A stretch of 25,190 nt of DNA from CAZIRF01 sp964541755 (GTDB lineage Bacteria > Spirochaetota > Spirochaetia > Treponematales > Breznakiellaceae): the NCBI GenBank assembly GCA_964541755.1, contig CAZIRF010000042.1:1-25190 (forward strand). The letters run 5' to 3'. The translations under genes were made by a program, and so were the position numbers. This document shows positions 1 through 7,155 of the stretch, piece by piece (position 1 is the stretch's first letter; each line of letters starts with the position of its first letter). Below the pieces are notes generated by a model. That model had not been told where the DNA came from. It did no database searches and saw nothing but the letters and a program-made list of their open reading frames with translations.

Positions 1-30
1 GCTCCCGCGGCCTATATAAAATGCTCTTCA

Positions 31-642
31 CTAGCTATTTTGAAAGAGCCTCAGTCCTTTTTCTTTATCGTCTGCGCCAATTGGTTTTCCGGTAGCATCG
101 AGTACCAAGTCTCCATTGGAATCGCGAAGCCATCCATCAGCGCCGCTTTTCATTTTGCCATTTTCAGTTAAAAGCCAATAATCCGCGCTCGAGTCGTACG
201 CAGCCCCGGCATACGAAGCGAATACGTCGGCGCCCTGTTGGAGGTAGTGGAGGTCGGTCATCAGGTTCATGTCGCTTAGAATGGCGCCGGCGTAGCTGCC
301 TTCAAGGAGCATGCGCTTGGCCATTTCGCTGTGGCCCGTTACGGCGCGCAGGGTCTCGGCCTCCTGGTCGCCGCTCTCGACACCATCCCGGTACGCCTCG
401 TGCTGGAGGACAACGCCCGCTCTCAGGCGCTCTTCCGCGCTATCGCCCAGCGACTTCAGGTAGATCGTCTTCTTGCCGTCCGCGCCGGTCTGGCTCGCGG
501 GGGTAGGCCGGGATCGCGCGGCATTCGGGGTTTTACCCCGTTTGCCGCGCAGCCCGGCCGCAGGGGCCGTCGTATGGAAAAGGCCTACGGGGGAACCTGT
601 TCCATACCATTCTCGGGCCTCTGCGGCCCCTTTTCCCCCTTT
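31..642 (-). pseudogene. Remnant of a very large treponeme-type repeat/polymorphic protein
   Basis: The minus strand is open from 642 to a TAG stop at 31-33. Convincing protein begins near position 500 and includes GVVLQHEAYRDG, then AVTGHSEMAKRML, then an acidic stretch with GKMKSGADGWLRDSNGD. From memory, this order resembles the C-terminal part of very large secreted repeat proteins of termite-gut treponemes; that is recollection, not a search. The first roughly 45 codons (642-510) are low-complexity and overlap palindromes, so they look like unrelated DNA. The only ATG is at 324, in the middle of the conserved part, and I see no ribosome-binding site. I read it as a decayed C-terminal fragment. 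Function unknown. Confidence 0.5.
526..627. repeat. Palindromic DNA downstream of thrS
   Basis: Two inverted repeats lie between the thrS stop and the protein remnant. One is CGGGG-TTTTA-CCCCG at 526-540. The other is a long imperfect one whose arms begin GGCCGCAGGGGCC at 556 and end GGCCTCTGCGGCC at 627, with inner arms TATGGAA and TTCCATA. Neither is followed by a U-run in the thrS transcript direction, so a classical terminator is not assured. It may be an extragenic palindrome of the dispersed kind, or a 3'-end stabilising hairpin for thrS mRNA. Confidence 0.5.
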
Positions 643-656
643 TTAATGCTGCAATA

Positions 657-2402
657 TTACAGCTCTAGGCTCAGGTCGGCAGCCTTGCCGGCGGCGTAGG
701 AGGCGAAGTCTTCGAGCTTCATGGGCTCCATTTGGGCGCCGCCTCGAAGGCGGATGGATACGGTGCCCTCGTCCATTTCCTTCTGGCCCACAACGAGCAT
801 GTAGGGGATCTTGCGCACCTGGCACTCGCGGATCTTGGCATTCATGCGCCCGTCACCCAGCTCGGCGGTGACGTGTAGGCCCTTTTTGACGAGGGCTGCC
901 TTGACCGTCTTGGCGTAGTCGACAAAGGCCTCGCCTATGGGGATGACGGCGACCTGCTCCGGCGCGAGCCAGAGGGGGAAGGCGCCGGCGGTGTGCTCGA
1001 GGTAGACCCCGAAGAAGCGCTCGATGGAGCCCAAAAGAGCGCGGTGGACCATGTAGGGGCGCTTCTTCTGGCCGTCGGCATCGATGTAGGTCATGTCGAA
1101 GCGTTCGGGCAGGTTGAAGTCGAACTGGATGGTTGTCAGCTGCCACTCGCGGCCGATGGCGTCCTTGACCTTGAGATCGATCTTGGGTCCGTAGAAAGCG
1201 CCGCCGCCCTCGTCCATTTCATAGGCCAAGCCGGCCTTCTCGACGGCCTTCTTGAGCGACACGAGGGCGGTATCCCAGTGCTCGGGGGCACCGACCGCAC
1301 CGTCGCCCGCCGGCCGGGTTGCGAGGTAGGCCTTGATCTCGGGGAAGCCCAGGGTCTTGTGCATGTGGAGCGAGAAGCGCAGGACCTCCGATATCTCGTC
1401 TTCGATCTGCTCGGGGGTACAGATGATGTGGGCATCGTCTTGGGTAAAGCCGCGCACGCGCATGAGGCCGTGGAGGGTCCCCGAACGTTCATACCGATAG
1501 ACGGTCCCCAGCTCTGCCCAGCGAAGGGGCAGGTCGCGATAGGAGTGGAGCCCCTCCTTGTAGATCATGATGTGGAAGGGGCAGTTCATCGGCTTGATAT
1601 AGTAGTCGTCCTTGTCGATCTCCATGGGGGCATACATCCCCTCTTTGTAGAAACCCAGGTGGCCCGAGGTCTGCCAGAGCCAGGACTTGCCCACGTGCGG
1701 GGTAAAGAGGAGTTCGTAGCCGTTCTTGTAGTGCTCATCGCGCCACCAGTTCTCGAGGGCCACGCGGAAGCGACCGCCCTTGGGGTGCCAGTACACGAGA
1801 CCGGGGCCGGCCTCCTCGTGGGTGCTGAAGAGGTCGAGCTCCTTGCCCAGCTTGCGGTGGTCCCGCTTTTCGGCCTCGGCCAGCATGGCCAGGTGGTCTT
1901 TGAGTTCCTGGCCCTTTGCAAAACAGAGGGCGTAGATGCGGGTGAGCATGGGATTCTTCTCGTCTCCCTTCCAGTAAGCGCCGGCGACCTTAATCAGTTT
2001 GAAGGAATCGGGCTTTATATCGCGGGTCGAATTGACATGGGGCCCGCGGCAGAGGTCCCGGAAGCCGTCCTGTTCATAGATACTGATAGTCCCGTCCTCG
2101 AGATCCTCGATGAGTTGGAGCTTGTAGTCCTGGCCGGCGAAGAGCTCACGGGCTTCGGCCTTGGAGACCTCGCGACGCTCGAAGGCGGCGTTCTTCCCGA
2201 TAATCGAACGCATCTCCTTCTCGATGGCCGGCAGGTCCTCGGGGGTGATGGGGGAAGGCAGCTCGAAGTCGTAGTAGAAGCCGTTGTCGATGGCCGGCCC
2301 GATCCCGAACTTCGTACCGGGATAGAGCTTGAGTACGGCCTGGGCCATGATGTGACTCGCCGAGTGGCGGATGGTTTCAACGGGGAATTGCTCAGATGAC
2401 AC
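657..2402 (-). CDS. thrS: Threonyl-tRNA synthetase without TGS domain
   Basis: Class II aminoacyl-tRNA synthetase that charges tRNA-Thr in the cytoplasm; 581 residues from a GTG start at 2402. I chose this start because AGGAGG sits six bases upstream and the nearby in-frame ATG lacks such a site. The N-terminus goes straight into the editing domain (HSASHIMAQ, an HxxxH motif, then CRGPH), so the ubiquitin-like TGS domain of the usual ~640-residue enzyme is absent. The catalytic core shows the zinc-site segment MNCPFHIMIYKEG and motif 2 (YRYERSGTLHGLMRVRGFTQDDAH). The C-terminal anticodon-binding domain shows VAVIPIGEAF and RKIPYMLVVGQKE. A threonine T-box leader precedes it. Identity is certain; absence of TGS is seen directly. 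Confidence 0.97.
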   Translation of the reverse strand: MSSEQFPVETIRHSASHIMAQAVLKLYPGTKFGIGPAIDNGFYYDFELPSPITPEDLPAIEKEMRSIIGKNAAFERREVSKAEARELFAGQDYKLQLIEDLEDGTISIYEQDGFRDLCRGPHVNSTRDIKPDSFKLIKVAGAYWKGDEKNPMLTRIYALCFAKGQELKDHLAMLAEAEKRDHRKLGKELDLFSTHEEAGPGLVYWHPKGGRFRVALENWWRDEHYKNGYELLFTPHVGKSWLWQTSGHLGFYKEGMYAPMEIDKDDYYIKPMNCPFHIMIYKEGLHSYRDLPLRWAELGTVYRYERSGTLHGLMRVRGFTQDDAHIICTPEQIEDEISEVLRFSLHMHKTLGFPEIKAYLATRPAGDGAVGAPEHWDTALVSLKKAVEKAGLAYEMDEGGGAFYGPKIDLKVKDAIGREWQLTTIQFDFNLPERFDMTYIDADGQKKRPYMVHRALLGSIERFFGVYLEHTAGAFPLWLAPEQVAVIPIGEAFVDYAKTVKAALVKKGLHVTAELGDGRMNAKIRECQVRKIPYMLVVGQKEMDEGTVSIRLRGGAQMEPMKLEDFASYAAGKAADLSLEL

Positions 2403-2714
2403 GGTGGTCCTCCTGCGTATGCGCATCGCAAGGACGCCGGCCAAAGGCCAACGCGGTACCACCCTGCTTCGGCCCCCCATGACAGGGGGCGCACTCTTCG
2501 TCCGCTTTCGGGGGACATCCGGCGGCCATACTGATAGCTCCAGCCCGCGGGAAGCATCCCCGCCAGCTTGAAACCCGTTCCGGCCGCTGCTCGGGAGTGG
2601 TTTTCCTTCGGTCTACGTGCCGGCACGCGCTCTCAGCCCATGGCGCTGCCTCTCTGTCGCACGGGCCCCGGCCAAACCGGCAGCCCCGAAGTACTCGTCT
2701 CCGTCGTCGCGTTA
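2403..2714 (-). promoter_or_regulatory. Threonine T-box riboswitch, probably acting on translation
   Basis: The thrS leader holds the canonical T-box AGGGTGGTACCGCG at 2465-2452. Stem I signatures lie in the expected order: GAGTA (S-turn) near 2694, AGAGAG near 2654, GGCTGAGAG near 2638, and GAAGGAAAACCACTCCCGAG near 2608-2590, where the specifier triplet reads ACC (Thr) followed by the conserved A. No U-run terminator lies between the T-box and thrS. Instead the ribosome-binding region GGAGGACCACC (2413-2403) is complementary to the T-box GGTGGTACC, and can also pair with GTCCTTGCG just upstream. Uncharged tRNA-Thr would therefore free the ribosome site. T-boxes are known mainly from Firmicutes and Actinobacteria. 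The switch mechanism is inferred from pairing seen by eye. Confidence 0.9.
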
Positions 2715-2720
2715 CTGCTA

Positions 2721-2750
2721 AATATCGCGCCGTCGGGGCCCCCGTGTCAA
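2721..2750 (-). promoter_or_regulatory. thrS promoter (sigma70-like)
   Basis: TTGACA at 2750-2745 is followed after 18 bases by GATATT at 2726-2721 (17 bases if the -10 is read as CGATAT). The predicted transcript starts near 2714, just before the first T-box stem I element. The TGA stop of the upstream membrane-protein gene (2749-2747) lies inside the -35 hexamer, so the two genes are packed with no spacer. Confidence 0.8.
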
Positions 2751-3223
2751 GCGGGCAGTTCAAAGGGGCCCTTACCAGCCTTGGCCCGGATCCAGCTGGT
2801 GGCGCGAAGGATGGCGGGTTTGCGGATAATGGCGAGTTCCAGGCGCCGCTTGCCGGGGAAATTCAAGAGGAGGAGGCCCGCGAATATGGTAAGGAGGCCC
2901 TGTCCGGGCATGAAGAGCAGGACAAAGCCGACGAGCAGAAACACTAAACCAAAGAAGTTCTTGAACACGAGGACCGCGAACATGACGAGGGGATGGCGGT
3001 GGCGACTGCGAAAGAGGCGCTCCCTGTTCGACAGGCCGCGGGTGGAACTATCAGTATTACCCAAGAATTCCTCGCGCAGAAAATAGTCGCGGGGCAGCAA
3101 AATGATAACGAGGGGAAACGCAATTATGACCACGAGAAAGAGGATGAGCGAAAGGCTCGCGAGAAGGAGGATGATATTCTGATGGGCCTCGAACCAGGAG
3201 GCGATGACTGCAAGCTGTTCCAT
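2747..3223 (-). CDS. Small membrane protein with a PGxGLLTI motif
   Basis: 158 residues from ATG at 3223; a longer in-frame start at 3292 would run through a likely promoter and is less likely. A first membrane helix covers about residues 15-45 (strongly Leu/Ile/Val-rich). A charged, Arg-rich cytoplasmic loop follows, then a helical hairpin around FKNFFGLVFLLVGFVLLF and MPGQGLLTIFAGLLLLNFPGKRRLE. The PGxG turn inside the hairpin recalls PGPGW-type putative transmembrane proteins, a family of unknown function; this is a motif resemblance only. A TATACT box at 3248-3243 may serve as its -10, but the best -35 candidate (TTGACG) is 20 bases away. It stands between the histidine kinase and thrS with no functional hint from context. 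Confidence 0.75.
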   Translation of the reverse strand: MEQLAVIASWFEAHQNIILLLASLSLILFLVVIIAFPLVIILLPRDYFLREEFLGNTDSSTRGLSNRERLFRSRHRHPLVMFAVLVFKNFFGLVFLLVGFVLLFMPGQGLLTIFAGLLLLNFPGKRRLELAIIRKPAILRATSWIRAKAGKGPFELPA

Positions 3224-3309
3224 GATTGTACGGACCGCATACAGTATACACCCGGAAGATGAAAATCGCGTCAACCCGGCGGTATTCCGCACGAACGGGG
3301 GCTACTCTT

Positions 3310-4719
3310 TCAATCGGGAACGCTGGATGGCCTGGAGCACGCCAAGCCTAAAGTAAAGCAGGTCCCGCGCCCCGGCTCGCTCTGGACGGCGATGGTCCAG
3401 TCGTGCGAGTCGACCACACTGCGCACGATGGCGAGCCCCAGACCCATGCCACCCTCGCGGCGGGACGGGCTCGCGCGCCAGAAGGGGTCGAAGATGTGCG
3501 GGAGGTCTTCGGCGCTCATGCCGATGCCGTCGTCGCAGAGGCTCATCTCGACGCGGCCCCAACAGGGGCTGTCCCCGCTGGGGCCAAGCCCGACGAGGCC
3601 GCCTTTCCGCAATTGCGCTTCAAAGCGTATGGTTCCGCCCTTGGCCGTGTAGCGCAGGGCATTGGCGCAGAGGTTTTCCAGGGCGCGGGTAACAAGGCGC
3701 TCGTCAAAGGGGACGAGGAGCTCATCCGGGAGCCCGATGTCATAAGAGAATACCCGTTCGAGGAGGACGGCATCGGTTGAAAAGCGCTGGCAAAAGTCCC
3801 GCAGGAAGGGGGCGAGGGCCTGCGGCAACAACTGATGCCGCCACCCGCTTGAGTCCATGCGCACGTAGCCGATAAGGTCGTCTATCATGCCCTCCAGCTG
3901 GTCCACCTTTGCCCCGATAATCTTGAGCGAATGGAGCCGCTCTGCAGGATTGTCGGCCACCCCGTCCTCGATGGCCTCGGCATAGCCTTTTATGAGGGCG
4001 AGCGGGGTCTTCAAGTCGTGGCTCACCCCCATGATGAAGCGGGCGCGCCGGGCCCGCTCCTCCTTGAGCGAAAGCCGCAGGTGGTTGAGCGAGGTAACCA
4101 GGCTGGTAATCTCGTTACTGCCCTTTACTTCGAGGGCGAGGTCGAGCTCGCCATCTGCGATGCGGCGGGTGTGTTGCTCCAAAAGGGATACCGAGCGGGC
4201 AATCGAGCGGGCAATGCTGATGGACACGAGGGCAGAAAAGAGGAAGAGCCCCCCCAAAAGGGCCAGGAAGCTCGACGCGAGGAAGCGGTAGAAGGACGGG
4301 AAGCGTTTCTGCTCCCGGTCAAAGCGGGTAAGGACCGTGTAATGCTCAAGGTGCGGACGCGGCGTTTCGATTTGATAGAAAAAGCGGGTGCTGCCGCGCG
4401 CAATATAAGCGCCCAGGGCCGCGTCGTCCAGACGGGTCCCCGGCACGAAGCCCTCGATGCTCGCGTAGAGGACCAGGCCGCTCTTGTCGAGGACCAGGTG
4501 GGCAAGATAGCTCGAGCGCCGGGAGAGAAAGGCCTCGACCTCCGCCCAGGACTCGGGATCAACCGCACGGCCGGTACTCTCGAGTACCTCCGCCGGGCTG
4601 GGAACCTCGATGCTCTGAGCGTCCCGTAAAAACCCCACAAGAAAGAGGCTTGCTCCTATGAGCACCGGGACGACGAGTATGCCCAGAAGGAGTATGGCGA
4701 ACTGGCTGCGAATCCTCAT
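3310..4719 (-). CDS. Membrane sensor histidine kinase with HAMP domain
   Basis: 469 residues. TM1 is about residues 8-30, an extracytoplasmic sensor about 31-145, TM2 about 146-170, then a HAMP segment (SIARSVSLLEQHTRRIADGEL). The HisKA H-box SHDLKTPLA places the phosphorylated His at residue 234. The ATPase domain has N-box ENLCANALRYT, G1 DDGIGM, F-box FDPFWRA and G2 GMGLGLAIV, so all catalytic motifs look intact. Its ATG overlaps the stop of the upstream response regulator by four bases, so the two are one operon and presumably cognate partners. The sensor has no recognisable ligand motif. The divergently placed efflux operon is a reasonable but unproven target. Confidence 0.93.
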   Translation of the reverse strand: MRIRSQFAILLLGILVVPVLIGASLFLVGFLRDAQSIEVPSPAEVLESTGRAVDPESWAEVEAFLSRRSSYLAHLVLDKSGLVLYASIEGFVPGTRLDDAALGAYIARGSTRFFYQIETPRPHLEHYTVLTRFDREQKRFPSFYRFLASSFLALLGGLFLFSALVSISIARSIARSVSLLEQHTRRIADGELDLALEVKGSNEITSLVTSLNHLRLSLKEERARRARFIMGVSHDLKTPLALIKGYAEAIEDGVADNPAERLHSLKIIGAKVDQLEGMIDDLIGYVRMDSSGWRHQLLPQALAPFLRDFCQRFSTDAVLLERVFSYDIGLPDELLVPFDERLVTRALENLCANALRYTAKGGTIRFEAQLRKGGLVGLGPSGDSPCWGRVEMSLCDDGIGMSAEDLPHIFDPFWRASPSRREGGMGLGLAIVRSVVDSHDWTIAVQSEPGRGTCFTLGLACSRPSSVPD

Positions 4720-5588
4720 GAGGGGCCCTCCTCGCGCGCAAAACGGTACCCCATCCCGTGAATCGTCTCTATCCAGCGCGGCTGGCTTGCATCATCCTCC
4801 ATCTTTCGACGCAGACGCTGGATGTAAACCGCAACGGCCGTAATATCCCCATATGCGTTCTGCCAGACATCGGTGTAGATATCCTGCGGCGTGCAGGGTT
4901 TGCCCTCGTGGCGCACGAGGTACTCGAGGACGTCGAACTCGCGGGCGGAAAGCCGTATGCGCTCCCGACCCTTGAAGAGAATGCAGGAACGCAGGTCCAG
5001 GACAAAGGGACCAAAGCTGATACTCTCGCGCGGCGGGCTGTCCCCGGCCCCGGTATGGCCCTTCTCCACCGGATGTCCTGCGGCGCGCTCCCGCAGTTCC
5101 TCTTCGCGCCGCAGCAGGGCGCTCACCCGCGCGACGAGGACACGGGGCGAGAAGGGCTTTGTCACGAACTCGTCCGCACCGTAGCCAAGCCCCCGGATAA
5201 TGTCCTCGTCCGCATCCCGGGCGGATACGATGAGGACGCGGGGCCGGCGCAGCGCAGGCGGAAGGGCGTCCGGCGCTGGGGCTCCCGTTGCGGCTGCTTC
5301 TGCCGGCGGAGGGGCGTCCGGCACAGGGGCTCCCGCCGCAGCGGCTTCTTCCGGTGGCGGGGCAGCCGTTCCCCCCTTGCCATGGATATGCTCGAGAAAG
5401 GCAAAACCGTCCATCCCCGGCAGGTTGATATCAAGGAGGACGAGATCCGGATCGAAAGAGGCCAGGAGTGGCAAAGCCTCTTCGGCGCTCTCTGCCGTCT
5501 GCACCGCCAGGCCCTCGCGGGAAAGGTACAGGGCCACAAGTTCGGCGAGTTCCTTGACATCCTCGACGACCAGCACACGCGCGTTCAT
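4716..5588 (-). CDS. OmpR/PhoB-type response regulator with an inserted Pro/Ala linker in the receiver
   Basis: 290 residues from ATG at 5588. The receiver has acidic residues E9/D10, phospho-acceptor D53 (LLDINLPGMDG), S122 (LIVSARD) and K144 (FVTKPF). The C-terminal winged helix (about 190-290) shows LSAREFDVLEYLVRHEG and YIQRLRRKMEDD, followed by IHGMGYRF, typical of OmpR-type DNA binding. Unusually, about 40 Pro/Ala-rich residues (72-114) are inserted between helix 3 and strand 4 of the receiver and are coded by a 48-bp tandem duplication. An in-frame ATG at 5642 lies upstream of the promoter and is rejected as the start. The gene is first in the operon with the kinase at 3310-4719. Confidence 0.93.
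   Translation of the reverse strand: MNARVLVVEDVKELAELVALYLSREGLAVQTAESAEEALPLLASFDPDLVLLDINLPGMDGFAFLEHIHGKGGTAAPPPEEAAAAGAPVPDAPPPAEAAATGAPAPDALPPALRRPRVLIVSARDADEDIIRGLGYGADEFVTKPFSPRVLVARVSALLRREEELRERAAGHPVEKGHTGAGDSPPRESISFGPFVLDLRSCILFKGRERIRLSAREFDVLEYLVRHEGKPCTPQDIYTDVWQNAYGDITAVAVYIQRLRRKMEDDASQPRWIETIHGMGYRFAREEGPS
5264..5359. repeat. Two tandem 48-bp units inside the response regulator gene
   Basis: Unit one, 5264-5311, and unit two, 5312-5359, both begin GGGCGTCCGG and share the internal GGGGCTCCCG. They differ at scattered positions. Each encodes 16 residues of the kind EAAAxGAPxPDAxPPA in the minus-strand gene. The period is a multiple of three, so copy-number changes keep the reading frame. 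Confidence 0.88.
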
Positions 5589-5594
5589 GGCTCG

Positions 5595-5623
5595 AGTATA
5601 GGAAGCCCTCCTGCCGCGGACAA
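5595..5623 (-). promoter_or_regulatory. Response regulator promoter, predicted leaderless
   Basis: TTGTCC (5623-5618), a 17-base spacer, then TATACT (5600-5595). Exactly six bases separate the -10 box from the ATG at 5588, so the expected +1 is the A of the start codon. The GGAGG further upstream (about 18 bases from the ATG) lies in the promoter spacer and would not be transcribed. Confidence 0.65.
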
Positions 5624-5750
5624 GCGGGGAAATGGAGTGCAATGCGTATATAACAGAAAGTTATCTGTAATTTATCGCATGTATATAGGTTAGCAAGGCA
5701 TAGATTTGGTAAATTGATAGAGTAGCATTGAATTCGATCGCCCAAAAGGT

Positions 5751-5778
5751 AATTTCAAAAACAAGCGATTTTGAAATT
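5751..5778. repeat. Perfect 10-bp inverted repeat in the divergent intergenic region
   Basis: AATTTCAAAA, eight bases, then TTTTGAAATT. It lies in an AT-rich stretch between the response regulator and the efflux operon. It could be an operator for a dimeric regulator or a transcript hairpin. I see no U-run that would make it a terminator in either direction. Confidence 0.6.
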
Positions 5779-5802
5779 GCCTCGAATGGCACACACCGGG
5801 CT

Positions 5803-5838
5803 CCCCGCGTCGCGGGGTAGTTCCGGTATATTACCGGA
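5803..5838 (+). promoter_or_regulatory. Twin hairpins in front of the efflux operon, the second covering the ribosome site
   Basis: CCCCGCG-T-CGCGGGG (5803-5817) is followed by TCCGGTA-TAT-TACCGGA (5822-5838). The 3' arm of the second hairpin contains most of the Shine-Dalgarno sequence CGGAGGA used by the ATG at 5848. In RNA this would hide the ribosome site; in DNA both are palindromes suitable for a repressor. Which reading is right cannot be settled from the sequence. Confidence 0.6.
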
Positions 5839-5847
5839 GGAATCCGC

Positions 5848-7155
5848 ATGAAGTATTACAGAAGAAAGCGTACCATCTTGGCTCTTGGCATCGCGCTCTT
5901 TACCGCCACCAGCCTGTCCGCACAAGAGGGCATGAGCCTTGAAGAGGCCATCGGGCGCGCCCTTGAACACAATATCAGCCTGCGCCGCCAGGAACTCGCC
6001 GTAAAAGGCGCAAAGCGCAGTGCGGATACCGCTTGGAACACCCTGTACCCGGCACTCACCACGAACATCGGAAGCTCGCTGGCCAACAAGGAAGGGTCGA
6101 ATTGGAGCCTCTCGGCAGGCTTCAACGCATCCCTCACCCTGTCCCCGGCCATCGTCGACGGGATAAAAGCCGCCCGCTTGGCCTGGGAGGCGGGGACTAT
6201 CAGCCTTGACCGTGCCCGGCGCGACATCGAGCGCGCCATCCGCAAACTCTGGTATCAACTCATCACCCTGGACGAACAACTGTCGGTCCTCGCGTCGAGC
6301 GAGGCCAACGCCAAGCTGAGTCTCGAACGCACCCAAGCCAAGCAGGCCGCCGGGCTTGCCAGCGAAATAGACCTCCTCAACGCCCGCATCATGGCAGAAA
6401 ACGCCCGCGTCAAGCTCGAGAGCGCCAAGAGCAGTCGGGAACTGGCCCTCGCCCGCTTCCGCGACCTTATCGGCCTCGATGCCGGCGACCGGACTGCCTT
6501 CGCCCTGGGCGGGCTCGACGCCCCGGCAGAGGGCGAAACGGTAGAGCTGCCGCCCCTTGAAACCATCACCACCCCCACCCTCAAGAGCCTATACAAGAGC
6601 ATCGAGAGCGCCAAGACCGCTCGCGATCTTTCCTTCAAGCAGTCCTTCCTCCCGCGCCTGAGCCTCTCCTGGAACTGGGCCCCTGCGACGAGTCTCGTGG
6701 ACGGGGTCGACCTCCTCAACGCAGACAGTTGGAATGACACCGGCAGGTTCTCCGTCTCCATCGGCATGAGCCTCGACCCGCTCATCCCCGGATCTGCCGC
6801 CCGCATGAGCCTGGCCAAGAGCGACGACAGCCTCGCCGATCTCGCCCTGCAGGTAGAAAGCGAACAACAAGCCCTTGCGCTCACCGTCCAACAGCTTTTG
6901 GACAGCATCACCGACAAGAAAGCGACCCTCGCCGCCCTTGAAGCAACGGCAGACCTTGCCCAGCGCAGTTACGAGCTCACCGGCGAGGCCTACCGGCGCG
7001 GCACCCGCGACCTTTTGGCCCTCGAAAGCGCCGAGCAATCCCTGCGCGAGGCGCGCCTGCAAGTCATCAACCAACGGCGGTCCATACTCGAAGACCTGCT
7101 CGATCTTGAATACAGCTGCGGACTGCCCTTCGGTTCGCTTGGAGGAAGACAGTGA
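5848..7155 (+). CDS. TolC-family outer-membrane efflux protein
   Basis: 435 residues. The basic N-terminus, hydrophobic core and LSAQEG cleavage region give a clear signal peptide (cut after about residue 25). The mature part begins MSLEEAIGRALEHNISLRRQEL, the classic first repeat of outer-membrane factors. Long amphipathic helices rich in Ala, Glu and Arg follow (for example SLERTQAKQAAGLASEIDLL), and a second repeat near the C-terminus has YRRGTRDLLALESAEQSL. It should form the trimeric channel of the tripartite pump encoded by the next genes. A strong ribosome site (GGAGGA, seven bases from the ATG) lies partly in a hairpin. It overlaps the adaptor gene by four bases, which indicates translational coupling. 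Confidence 0.94.
   Translation: MKYYRRKRTILALGIALFTATSLSAQEGMSLEEAIGRALEHNISLRRQELAVKGAKRSADTAWNTLYPALTTNIGSSLANKEGSNWSLSAGFNASLTLSPAIVDGIKAARLAWEAGTISLDRARRDIERAIRKLWYQLITLDEQLSVLASSEANAKLSLERTQAKQAAGLASEIDLLNARIMAENARVKLESAKSSRELALARFRDLIGLDAGDRTAFALGGLDAPAEGETVELPPLETITTPTLKSLYKSIESAKTARDLSFKQSFLPRLSLSWNWAPATSLVDGVDLLNADSWNDTGRFSVSIGMSLDPLIPGSAARMSLAKSDDSLADLALQVESEQQALALTVQQLLDSITDKKATLAALEATADLAQRSYELTGEAYRRGTRDLLALESAEQSLREARLQVINQRRSILEDLLDLEYSCGLPFGSLGGRQ

Noticed and set aside
526..627. Classical rho-independent terminator for thrS
   Set aside because: Inverted repeats are real but lack a U-run in the thrS direction.
993..2399. Open plus-strand frame of 468 codons across thrS
   Set aside because: It is antisense to a certain synthetase gene, its translation is low in family-like motifs, and GC-rich coding DNA commonly leaves such open frames.
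2403..2470. Transcription terminator in the thrS leader
   Set aside because: Hairpins are present but no U-run follows; pairing with the ribosome site fits translational control better.
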